Source: Fen-1258 sp964595365 (GTDB lineage Bacteria; Bacteroidota; Ignavibacteria; Ignavibacteriales; Melioribacteraceae). From it: a DNA stretch of 18,190 nucleotides. Made by a program: the position numbers and the translations under genes. The stretch lies in assembly GCA_964595365.1 (NCBI GenBank), contig CAZQQC010000055.1:1-18190 (forward strand), written 5' to 3'. A model generated the notes under the pieces. The model did not search any database and was not told the DNA's origin. It saw only the letters and a program-made list of their open reading frames with translations. Below are positions 8,335 to 15,232 of the stretch, piece after piece; the first letter of the stretch is position 1, and each line of letters begins with the position of its first letter.

Positions 8335-8997
8335 TCAATGTGTTAATGCCCAAACTACAATGTTTGTTCCAAACTTTAGTGCTTCTTCCCGTTTCTCAGG
8401 CGGATCCTTGTGAACTTCCGGATCATTCCATCCATCGCTCGGATTGCTTTCATAGGTGTACAAAAGACAAAGGCGTGTGCCAATAAAAATTCCGAATCCT
8501 TGCGGCGGTTTACCATCGTGTTCGTGAGTTTTCGGAACACCTTTTGGAAAATCATAAAAGCTGTGGAACAATCCGTAGCTGAACGGAAGTTCCTGCAAAT
8601 CTTTATCTGGAAAAACTTTTTTGATTTCCCGACGGAAAGCTTTGTCCAATCCGTAGTCGTCATCTACATAAAGAAAACCTCCATTCTCAAGATATGTACG
8701 GAGTTTTTTTGCGTCGGAATCGGAGAAGACAATGTTTCCGTGTCCGGTCATAAATAAAAACGGATAGGCAAAAATATTTCCGGTGGAAAGATCAACGAAC
8801 CGATATTCCGGATCGGTTTTAATGTTCGTGTTCTGAGCTACAAACTTCAAAAGATTAACTTCTTCCGACGGATCGTTATACCAATCGCTTCCGCCATTGT
8901 ATTTCAGACGTGTGATTGTAAATTTTCCGTTCTCTTGCGCGTGAAGCGTTCCAACAAAAAGAAACGTCAACAATATCGTTTTGGAATGAAGCCGCAC
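8335..8997 (-). CDS. DUF4159 family exported protein
   Basis: This 220-residue protein starts with an apparent Sec signal peptide (MRLHSKTILLTFLFVGTLHA, cleavage probably after Ala20). The mature part follows the DUF4159 pattern: FTITRLKYNGGSDWYNDPS, YPFLFMTGHGNIVFSD, then LRTYLENGGFLYVDDDYG, which resembles the beta-strand/turn of class I glutamine amidotransferase-like folds that lack the catalytic Cys. Its enzymatic role, if any, is unknown. The start is GTG, supported by GAGGA a few nucleotides upstream. The DUF4175 gene follows 39 nt downstream, so the two are likely expressed together and may work together at the envelope. From memory of the families, such genes often sit near MoxR/DUF58/VWA genes; none is present here. 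Confidence 0.88.
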   Translation of the reverse strand: MRLHSKTILLTFLFVGTLHAQENGKFTITRLKYNGGSDWYNDPSEEVNLLKFVAQNTNIKTDPEYRFVDLSTGNIFAYPFLFMTGHGNIVFSDSDAKKLRTYLENGGFLYVDDDYGLDKAFRREIKKVFPDKDLQELPFSYGLFHSFYDFPKGVPKTHEHDGKPPQGFGIFIGTRLCLLYTYESNPSDGWNDPEVHKDPPEKREEALKFGTNIVVWALTH

Positions 8998-9200
8998 TTT
9001 TCCTCAATTTGACCGGCTCAAGATAAATATTTCATTCACCCTTTGCACAGCTACGAGGAATAAACTTTCGGCGGTATGTTCTTTTACACATCTTTATTTT
9101 TTAATTTTAGAACAAGAAAAACAATGACGGAATACCTTCCGAAGGCGATTGAAGTGTTTACGGAATAATTCTTACAACAGACTCAAACCGGTAAAATGTA

Positions 9201-10157
9201 TCACTGCATCCAGGGCAGTCTTTCCAGATCGACATTTCCGCCTGTAAGAACTATGCCGATCCGTTTTCTTACGAACATCCTTTTATGTTCTAGAACAACA
9301 GCAAGAGCCACCGCTGCAGATGGTTCAACAATAATTTTCATCCTTTCCCAAATTAGTCTCATCGCTTTGATAATTGAGCTTTCTTCAACTGTGATAATTT
9401 TGTAAACGTTATTTTTGATTATAGAAAAAGTTTTTTCGCTAAGCTGTGCAAGCAAGCCGTCGCAAATAGTATTTGGATTTACCGAGGGGCAAATAACCCC
9501 ATCCCGCATGGATTTATAAGCATCGTCTGCGCCTTTCGGCTCTGCACCAATCACTTTAGTAGACGGAGAAAAATATTTTGTGCTCAAGCATGTTCCGCTC
9601 AATAAACCACCTCCGCCAACAGGAGTAATTATGTAGTCCAAATCCGTAACCTCTTCAAACATTTCTTTTGCTGCCGTAGCCTGCCCTGCTATAATTGAAT
9701 AGTTATCGTAAGGATGAATAAGATAAGCTCCTGTTTCACCGGTTACTTTTTCCAAAGTTTCTTCGCGCGATTGAAGAGTAGGTTCGCACTCAATTATTTT
9801 GCCCCTGTATTCTTTGACGGCATTTTTCTTGACCTGCGATGCAGTGCGGGGCATTACAATATAAGCCGGAATTCCTCTCATGCTTGCAGCAAAAGATAAT
9901 GCAGCGGCATGATTTCCCGACGAATGCGTAGCCACGCCCTTTAAAAGAGTTTTATAATCTAATGAAAGTAAGGCGTTCGACACCCCCCTAATTTTGAATG
10001 CACCCACACGCTGGAAGTTCTCGCACTTATAATAAATTTTGCATTCCAGCATAACGTTAATTAAACGCGAAGAAAAAATAGGAGTATGATGTACATAGCT
10101 TCGGATTTTTCTATGAGCATCGAGAATGTCTTGTTTGTTTGGCTCTCTGTTTAGCAT
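9201..10157 (-). CDS. Serine/threonine dehydratase or serine racemase-type PLP enzyme
   Basis: This 318-residue enzyme belongs to fold-type II PLP proteins (TdcB/IlvA/serine racemase). The Schiff-base lysine is Lys55 in VGAFKIRG, the asparagine loop is SSGNH (79-83), and the phosphate-binding tetraglycine is GGGGL (181-185). A TGGN motif (305-308) sits at the pyridine-nitrogen contact. The segment GAEPKGADDAY places Glu206, Ala210 and Asp212 exactly where serine racemase binds its divalent metal (E-x3-A-x-D), so a Mg/Mn-stimulated enzyme acting on serine and/or threonine is likely. There is no ACT domain, so it lacks the isoleucine feedback site of biosynthetic IlvA, and length and motifs fit the catabolic/racemase type. 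Expected products are 2-oxobutanoate or pyruvate plus ammonia, or D-serine. The ATG lies one base after the stop of the decayed SpoIIE gene, implying former translational coupling. Confidence 0.9.
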   Translation of the reverse strand: MLNREPNKQDILDAHRKIRSYVHHTPIFSSRLINVMLECKIYYKCENFQRVGAFKIRGVSNALLSLDYKTLLKGVATHSSGNHAAALSFAASMRGIPAYIVMPRTASQVKKNAVKEYRGKIIECEPTLQSREETLEKVTGETGAYLIHPYDNYSIIAGQATAAKEMFEEVTDLDYIITPVGGGGLLSGTCLSTKYFSPSTKVIGAEPKGADDAYKSMRDGVICPSVNPNTICDGLLAQLSEKTFSIIKNNVYKIITVEESSIIKAMRLIWERMKIIVEPSAAVALAVVLEHKRMFVRKRIGIVLTGGNVDLERLPWMQ

Positions 10158-10158
10158 T

Positions 10159-10856
10159 TTATTTTACCCTGATTATTCCCAGTGTTATATCATCTCTTTG
10201 TTCTGCTTTTCCACAGTATTTTTTTATTTCGTTTAGTATTGTAAATGAAATGTATTCTACTGACTCACCTTTATTGTTAAACAAAATATTCCCGCGTCTT
10301 TCCTTGCCGAATTCTTCCCTCCGCTAGTTCATTACCTCAATAAATTCCATCTGTATAAAAAATTAGCAGGTTATTCTTGTTCATTTCAATAGTTTCAAAA
10401 TTATATGGCAATTCTATACTGCCCAGCATTAATACTTTTCATTGTTTTGGACGAATGATCATATAGCCCGAACCATGCAGTTACAAATTTATCTGAGCCG
10501 GTCGATTGTATCAAGAACCTGTTTAACAATTCTACAAATTGTACCAATTCGAAATTTTGCATGTTCAATGTCAAATACGCCCGGAGGAAAGAATAAACAG
10601 TAGAAACTATTAATGCGGCGGGAATGCTTTTACCGGTGACGCCGGCAACGAGAAACAAAGTTTTGTTGTCGTAAAGAAAAAGAGAACCCGCTTCGGCATT
10701 CAGCAGCGTTTTACCGGTTAATATAATTTCGTTGAGCAATTTTTCAAGCGGTTTCTTAATAAAGATTTTCTGCGTTATCTCTTCGAAAGAATTTAACCGT
10801 TTCAAGAGATCATTCTGGGAAGCTGCGCGCTTCTTTTTAGAAGACGGATTTTTCAA
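10159..10856 (-). pseudogene. Decayed GAF-SpoIIE (RsbU-like) serine phosphatase gene
   Basis: A 151-codon ORF (TTG at 10856 to stop at 10401) joins the start of a GAF domain (NAEAGSLFLYDNKT) directly to the middle of a PP2C-type SpoIIE domain (VAGVTGKSIPAALIVSTVYS and SDKFVTAWFGLYD ... INAG). This indicates an internal deletion of the rest of GAF and the start of the phosphatase domain. The metal-binding Asp of the usual D-V-[ST]-G-K-G motif is Gly here. Beyond the stop the domain continues in other frames: ELPYNFETIEMNKNNLLIFY plus TDGIY and a stop, then REEFGKERRG ... EYISFTILNEIKKYC and QRDDITLGIIRVK, ending with TAA at 10161-10159. At least two frame changes and three in-frame stops separate the pieces. 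Intact relatives dephosphorylate anti-anti-sigma-type partners; this copy should be inactive. Confidence 0.85.
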
Positions 10857-10882
10857 TATTCAATCTTCAATTTATGGCAGAG

Positions 10883-11482
10883 TTAAGCTTTAATCCCATT
10901 CCAGAAGAATTCAACATGACGACCGACTTTCTCTTGGACAAATTTTAATTTATCCGTGTTGTCGCTGGAAAGCAATTCAGTTCTTATGAAAAACAATTGA
11001 GCCGTAAATTCTTCGGCAAGTAGTTCCGGATCTATTCTTTTTATCACTCCGTGCCTCGTCATCTCGCCGAAAATCATTCTACAGATAGAACGTAATTCCG
11101 TCAGATGTTCCGTAACGGATAATTCGAGTGAACCAATTTTGGTAAACTGTTCCATCAAAAGCAAGCGGATGAATTTTCTTTCTTCGGGATTGTTCCAGTG
11201 ATCTATTAATTTGGCGGCAAAGTTCTTTAAAAATTTTTCCGGGTTCACAAGATCGTCAAGCAAATCGTCGCTCAAAATTTTTGTTGTGATTGTTCTTGAT
11301 TTGAACTCATTAAGTATAGCGTTGAATATTTCTTCTTTGGATTTATAGTGATTGTAAATTGCGCTTTCGCGGATTCCAACTTCGCGTGCTATCTGTCTAA
11401 TTGATGCGCCCGAATAACCGTGTTTGGAAAAGAAATCTAACGATGCATCAAGAATTCTTTGTTTTGTGCTCTGCAGCTTCAT
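10883..11482 (-). CDS. TetR/AcrR family transcriptional regulator
   Basis: This 199-residue protein has a typical TetR N-terminal DNA-binding domain. TKQRILDASLDFFSKHGYSG (6-25) is helix 1, and the helix-turn-helix IRQIAREVGIRESAIYNHYK (28-47) is followed by SKEEIFNAIL. The remaining helical domain (about 60-199) is the variable ligand-binding/dimerisation part, and its ligand is unknown. The ATG at 11482 is preceded by GGAA very close to the start. A palindrome directly over the predicted transcription start suggests autoregulation. The next gene on the strand, the SpoIIE pseudogene, begins 26 nt after the stop, followed by the PLP enzyme, so this regulator probably controlled that whole unit. 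No transporter gene, the commonest TetR target, is adjacent. Confidence 0.93.
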   Translation of the reverse strand: MKLQSTKQRILDASLDFFSKHGYSGASIRQIAREVGIRESAIYNHYKSKEEIFNAILNEFKSRTITTKILSDDLLDDLVNPEKFLKNFAAKLIDHWNNPEERKFIRLLLMEQFTKIGSLELSVTEHLTELRSICRMIFGEMTRHGVIKRIDPELLAEEFTAQLFFIRTELLSSDNTDKLKFVQEKVGRHVEFFWNGIKA

Positions 11483-11496
11483 TTCCGAAAATCATA

Positions 11497-11541
11497 ATGA
11501 ACATTCGTTCATAATATAATTGATTGCAGATTAAAGGTAAA
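11497..11541 (-). promoter_or_regulatory. tetR promoter with overlapping operator palindrome
   Basis: On the minus strand TTTACC (11541-11536) and TATATT (11518-11513) are separated by 17 bp, a fair sigma-70-type pair. The palindrome ATGAAC-GAAT-GTTCAT (11512-11497) begins immediately after the -10 box, covers the expected start point and ends 14 nt before the tetR ATG. A TetR dimer bound there would block its own transcription. The repeat is seen directly; the regulatory role is inferred. Confidence 0.6.
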
Positions 11542-11562
11542 GGCAAGATCAGAAAAAATAAT

Positions 11563-11598
11563 CCGTACCTAAGATTGTTTTTAAAATCGAAGGTACGG
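11563..11598 (-). terminator. Probable intrinsic terminator downstream of valS
   Basis: CCGTACCT and AGGTACGG form a perfect 8-bp stem, extended inside by GATT/AATC. On the minus strand the hairpin is followed after ATTA by six T residues. It lies about 230 nt past the valS stop and before the tetR promoter, so it would insulate tetR from valS read-through. The stem-to-T spacing of 4 nt is slightly long. Confidence 0.5.
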
Positions 11599-11827
11599 AG
11601 GGGCAAATTATTATCCTTCAATCATGTATTGGATCTCGGTTAGATAATTGTTTGGATTTCCTTTTCGTGATAAAGCCGCAGCGATTTAATTGAGAGAGAA
11701 GTAATCCGAGAAAATTCACCGATACTAAATTTCATTTTGATCCCGTTTGTTGTTATAAGTTTGCGCGCACTTACAAACGAAATACACAGACTTCCCCAAG
11801 GGAAGAGTCAAGAAAAAAATTGAGAGA
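11599..11827. other. Gene-free stretch between valS and its downstream terminator
   Basis: This is the bulk of the 345-nt valS-tetR gap. No ORF with coding character or RNA-like structure was recognised. A 6-bp perfect hairpin CTTCCC-CAA-GGGAAG lies at 11791-11805, close behind the valS stop, but lacks a T tract on the 3' side in either direction. The rest would be the valS 3' untranslated region if termination occurs at 11563-11598. Confidence 0.5.
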
Positions 11828-14449
11828 TCAGTTTAAATCTGTGAGAATAGCTTTTAACTTTTCCAGCGCTTTTTCCCAGTCGTTCATCTTTGTCTTTTCG
11901 CGTTCTACCACATCCACCGGAGCCTTGGCAACGAATCCTTCGTTGGAAAGCTTCTTATTTGCCGCATCGAGCAACGTCGAGATGCGGGCAATTTCTTTTT
12001 CGATTCTCGCGCGCTCTACGTTTAGATCAATTAATCCTTCGAGCGGGATAAATATGTCGCACCCCTTTACTACAGCCGATGCACTTGCTTTCGGTTTGGA
12101 AAGTTGTGCATCAACTTTTAGTTCACCGATCTTTGCCAAATTTTTAATGTAGCAAGACTGTTCTTCGGTAATTTTATCTGTCTTCAGAAAAACGTTGATT
12201 AATTTTGATGGAGGCAAATTCATTTCGCCACGAATGTTTCTGATTGCAGTAACAACATCTTGAACAAACGCAATTTCTTTTTCTGCATTTTTGTCTATTA
12301 ATTTCTCGTTGTATTTTGGAAAATCTGAAACAGAAATACTCTCGCCGTTTTTCCTTTCGTCCAAAAGCTGCCAGATTTCTTCCGTGATGAAAGGCATGAA
12401 CGGATGAACAAGTTTCAGCATCTCTTCGTATAAAGAAATTGCGCGGGTTAAAACAGCAGATTTTTCTTCTTCGCTGCCCTGATATAATCTTTGCTTTGAA
12501 AGTTCGACATACCAATCGCAGAAATCATTCCACACGTAGGCGTAAACAATTTTTGATGCATTGTTAACTTCAAATTTATCGAGAGAATCATTAAACTCTT
12601 TTATCGTTGATTGAAACCGCGACATAATCCATCTGTCTGTGAAATCAATGTGCTTGTCTTTGAGTTCCGAATCGAGTTTTATGTTTTGGGCATTTATAAG
12701 GAGAAACCTCCCCGCATTCCAGATCTTATTTGCAAAGTTTCTTCCGATTTCGCACTTCTCCTGGCTGAACATAACATCCTGCCCGAGAGGTGAAATGTAA
12801 GTCATTGTAAATCTCAATGCATCGCCTCCGTATTCTTCAATTAAATCAAGCGGATCGGGGGAATTGCCGAGCGACTTGCTCATTTTTCTTCCTTGCAAAT
12901 CGCGCACTGTGCTGGTGAAGTAAACATCCTTGAAAGGAATTTCATTTTTGAAATGCATTCCAGCCATAATCATTCTCGCTACCCAGAAGAAAATAATATC
13001 CGGCGCTGTAACAAGAAGATCGGTAGGATAATAGTAGTTTTGATCACGCTCATTCGTGAAAACATCTTGAGCCCAAAGCCAGCTCGATGCCCATGTATCG
13101 AGCACATCGTCTTCTTGATACCAGTTTCCAACGTCTTCCGGCGGTTCCACTTCGCAATAGACCTCATGAGTTTCTGCATGATACCAGACGGGAATTCGGT
13201 GACCCCACCACAACTGGCGCGAGATGCACCAATCGCGGATGTTCGCCATCCAGTGTTCGTAAGTTTTTGTCCAATGTTCGGGATGAAAATTTATTTTTCC
13301 ATCAAGCACAACCTGCAAAGCCGGTTTGGAAAGTTGATCCATCTTCATAAACCATTGTTCTGAAAGATACGGCTCGATGGGAACATTACCGCGCTGCGAG
13401 TAACCAACTTTGTTTGCATAAGTTTCCACTTTATGAAGTAAGCCGAGTTCTTCGAGTCTTTCCACCACTTTTTCGCGAACATCGTATCTGTCCATTTTCT
13501 GAAACTCTGCCGGTACGTTTCCATTGGTAGTGGCATCTTCATTGAAGATGTTCACAATTTCAAGATTGTGGCGGAGCCCCATCTCATAGTCGTTAACATC
13601 GTGAGCGGGTGTAACCTTAACAGTGCCGGTTCCGAATTCTTTGTCAACATATTCATCCGCAAACAAAGGAATTTCTCTACCAACGATAGGAAGAATAATT
13701 TTTTTGCCTACGAGATGTTTGTACCGTTCGTCATCCGGATTAACTGCAACGCCGGTATCGCCGAGCATAGTTTCGGGTCTTGTGGTTGCAACAATCACAA
13801 ACTTGTTGGAATCTTTGATAGGATATTTCAAAAACCAGAGCTTGCCATGGACTTCTTTGTAAAAGACTTCTTCATCACTGATCGCAGATTTTGATGCGGG
13901 GTCCCAATTAACCATTCTGTAGCCGTGATAGATTAATCCTTCTTTGTAAAGCGCCACAAATGCTTCAACTACTTTTTTATAGTATGGAACATCCATTGTA
14001 AAACGTTCGCGCTGCCAATCGCAGCTTACGCCAAGTTTTCTTAGCTGCTGAAAAATTATTCCGCCGTACTTCTCTTTCCAATCATAGCAGTATCTAAAAA
14101 AATCTTCGCGGGAAATATTGTCTTTGCTTATTCCTTTTTCCTTCAGCATTGCAACTACTTTTGCTTCGGTTGCAATAGATGCATGGTCAATTCCGGGTAC
14201 CCAGCATGCGTTTAAACCTTTCATCCGTTTGTAACGGATGTAAATATCCTGCAGTGTATTGTTGAGAATGTGACCGATGTGAAGTATTCCGGTTATATTT
14301 GGTGGTGGAATGACAATCGTGTAGGGAATTTTATTTCCGTCAACTTCCGAATGATAAAGATTGTGATCGTACCAGTACTTGTACCATTTATCCTCAATGT
14401 CTTTCGGGTTGTATGCTTTCGGAATATCTGCAAGATTTTTTGGATGCAT
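11828..14449 (-). CDS. valS: Valyl-tRNA synthetase
   Basis: This 873-residue class I aminoacyl-tRNA synthetase charges tRNA-Val with valine in the cytoplasm. The Rossmann catalytic domain carries PPPNITGILHIGH (HIGH at 57-60) and GRKMSKSLGNSPDP (KMSKS at 522-526). The CP1 editing domain lies between (about 190-350), with ATTRPETMLGDTGVAV and the AHDVNDYEMG motif that hydrolyses mischarged threonine. The family block RDWCISRQLWWGHRIPVWY is at 405-423. The anticodon-binding helical domain (about 590-760) and a C-terminal coiled-coil arm (about 805-873, charged heptads) complete a normal-length bacterial ValRS. A stop codon directly precedes the ATG, fixing the start; the ribosome binding site is weak. 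It is the housekeeping gene of the region and sits between a toxin-antitoxin pair upstream and tetR downstream. Confidence 0.98.
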   Translation of the reverse strand: MHPKNLADIPKAYNPKDIEDKWYKYWYDHNLYHSEVDGNKIPYTIVIPPPNITGILHIGHILNNTLQDIYIRYKRMKGLNACWVPGIDHASIATEAKVVAMLKEKGISKDNISREDFFRYCYDWKEKYGGIIFQQLRKLGVSCDWQRERFTMDVPYYKKVVEAFVALYKEGLIYHGYRMVNWDPASKSAISDEEVFYKEVHGKLWFLKYPIKDSNKFVIVATTRPETMLGDTGVAVNPDDERYKHLVGKKIILPIVGREIPLFADEYVDKEFGTGTVKVTPAHDVNDYEMGLRHNLEIVNIFNEDATTNGNVPAEFQKMDRYDVREKVVERLEELGLLHKVETYANKVGYSQRGNVPIEPYLSEQWFMKMDQLSKPALQVVLDGKINFHPEHWTKTYEHWMANIRDWCISRQLWWGHRIPVWYHAETHEVYCEVEPPEDVGNWYQEDDVLDTWASSWLWAQDVFTNERDQNYYYPTDLLVTAPDIIFFWVARMIMAGMHFKNEIPFKDVYFTSTVRDLQGRKMSKSLGNSPDPLDLIEEYGGDALRFTMTYISPLGQDVMFSQEKCEIGRNFANKIWNAGRFLLINAQNIKLDSELKDKHIDFTDRWIMSRFQSTIKEFNDSLDKFEVNNASKIVYAYVWNDFCDWYVELSKQRLYQGSEEEKSAVLTRAISLYEEMLKLVHPFMPFITEEIWQLLDERKNGESISVSDFPKYNEKLIDKNAEKEIAFVQDVVTAIRNIRGEMNLPPSKLINVFLKTDKITEEQSCYIKNLAKIGELKVDAQLSKPKASASAVVKGCDIFIPLEGLIDLNVERARIEKEIARISTLLDAANKKLSNEGFVAKAPVDVVEREKTKMNDWEKALEKLKAILTDLN

Positions 14450-14480
14450 CTACAGCTCTGAGTTTTGAAATAATTGAGGG

Positions 14481-14488
14481 CAAATATA
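14481..14488 (-). promoter_or_regulatory. Putative -7/-10 element upstream of valS
   Basis: On the minus strand TATATTTG lies about 31 nt before the valS ATG and fits the TAnnTTTG -7 element described for Bacteroidota promoters. No matching upstream TTTG box was found at the expected distance, so this is weak. Confidence 0.3.
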
Positions 14489-14573
14489 AAAAATTCTTGA
14501 TGGGTTTGCGCTTTCGGGATAATCAATAATTTTGTTTGCGGGTTTACTCATGCGGATTTATACTACGCTGTTC

Positions 14574-14852
14574 TTAATATGCCTCCTTTCTTATATCGAT
14601 AGAAAGAAGGAAAATAATTTTTTTCTCTTCAGCGATCATATAAAACACCCTGTATTTACCGATTCGGTAGCGCCACGTTTCCGGTTTGTAATCAACCAAC
14701 TTTCTGATATTTTTTCCGAAATACGGTTCGTCCCTCAGTTGTGGATAAACGTGCGAGATGAGTTTTTGTTTGATGAAGATTCTGTCGCGAAGTGTGATTT
14801 TTATAAGTTTGTCCTGGAATTCATTGGTTTCGAATATGCGATAGCTACTCAA
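14574..14852 (-). CDS. RelE/ParE family toxin of a type II toxin-antitoxin system
   Basis: This 92-residue protein has the RelE/ParE small-toxin pattern: YRIFETNEFQDKLIKIT at the N-terminus, PYFGKNIRKLVDY (43-55), then ETWRYRIGKYRVFYMI (58-73) with conserved Arg61, Arg63 and Arg68, ending in a strand and DIRKEAY. Family members either cut mRNA on the ribosome or inhibit gyrase; sequence alone does not decide which. The likely start is TTG at 14852, overlapping the antitoxin's last codons by 8 nt, with GGGG about 7 nt upstream, so translation is coupled to the antitoxin. Length is normal and the frame is intact, so the toxin is probably functional. Confidence 0.85.
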   Translation of the reverse strand: MSSYRIFETNEFQDKLIKITLRDRIFIKQKLISHVYPQLRDEPYFGKNIRKLVDYKPETWRYRIGKYRVFYMIAEEKKIIFLLSIDIRKEAY

Positions 14853-15087
14853 CGAACCGCCCCTTTTTTAATTTTGCATCCGATAAACCGCGTTTTATGC
14901 TTTTATTGAGCGCTGAATTGTTCCGAATCTCTTCCATTTCATATTCATCAACATGAATGTTATGCTCAATATATTTTTTTACGGTTGTCTCAATAAAATT
15001 TGAGATTGGTCTATTATCCCTATCGGCTAACTTTCTAAAAATTTTGTAGTTGTCGTCGCTTAGTCTTAGTGTAACCGTCTTCGACAT
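14845..15087 (-). CDS. Ribbon-helix-helix antitoxin
   Basis: This 80-residue protein has an N-terminal ribbon-helix-helix fold: the strand KTVTLRLSDDNY (3-14), then helices around FRKLADRDNRPISNFIETTV (17-36). An acidic C-terminal tail, VDEYEMEEIRNNSALNKSIK, is typical of a toxin-wrapping segment. It should dimerise, neutralise the overlapping RelE/ParE-type toxin and repress the operon. The ATG at 15087 has a good AGAGGA site about 7 nt upstream. The promoter and operator are visible just upstream (15115-15155). Confidence 0.87.
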   Translation of the reverse strand: MSKTVTLRLSDDNYKIFRKLADRDNRPISNFIETTVKKYIEHNIHVDEYEMEEIRNNSALNKSIKRGLSDAKLKKGRFVE

Positions 15088-15114
15088 TTTAATTCCTCTC
15101 GGATTTTTTTCATT

Positions 15115-15155
15115 CTTTTGTATTCAAAAGTATTCAACCGGCAATAGAAAGTCAA
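15115..15155 (-). promoter_or_regulatory. Toxin-antitoxin promoter with two-unit operator
   Basis: On the minus strand TTGACT (15155-15150) is 17 bp from TACTTT (15132-15127). The same region also reads TACTTTTG, fitting the TAnnTTTG element of Bacteroidota promoters. Over the -10, TTGAATAC occurs twice with a 10-bp period (15137-15130 and 15127-15120), and CTTTTG-aata-CAAAAG (15130-15115) is a perfect inverted repeat. One helical turn between units is the usual spacing for ribbon-helix-helix dimers, so this is probably the antitoxin operator. Confidence 0.65.
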
Positions 15156-15160
15156 TTGAA

Positions 15161-15202
15161 GAAATAAAAAACCGCCTCATAGTTTTACAACAGTAAGGCG
15201 GT
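15161..15202 (-). terminator. Intrinsic terminator of the M16 peptidase gene
   Basis: ACCGCCT and AGGCGGT (15171-15177 and 15196-15202) form a perfect GC-rich 7-bp stem with an 18-nt loop. Reading on the minus strand, the stem runs straight into TTTTTATTTC. It lies 31 nt after the peptidase stop and just before the toxin-antitoxin -35 box, so it separates the two units. Confidence 0.88.
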
Positions 15203-15232
15203 GAAATTCTGGAAAGTTGTTGGCGTGCCGAT

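Noticed and set aside
9124..9168. 14-codon plus-strand ORF (MTEYLPKAIEVFTE) in the gap between the PLP enzyme and the DUF4159 gene
   Set aside because: No ribosome binding site, too short to judge, and on the opposite strand from its neighbours.
11791..11805. Hairpin CTTCCC-CAA-GGGAAG just past the valS stop as a terminator
   Set aside because: Read in the valS direction its T run lies before the stem, not after it, so it cannot work as an ordinary intrinsic terminator.
12893..13363. 156-codon plus-strand ORF opposite valS
   Set aside because: It is fully antisense to the catalytic domain of a clear valyl-tRNA synthetase and its translation shows no recognisable family features.
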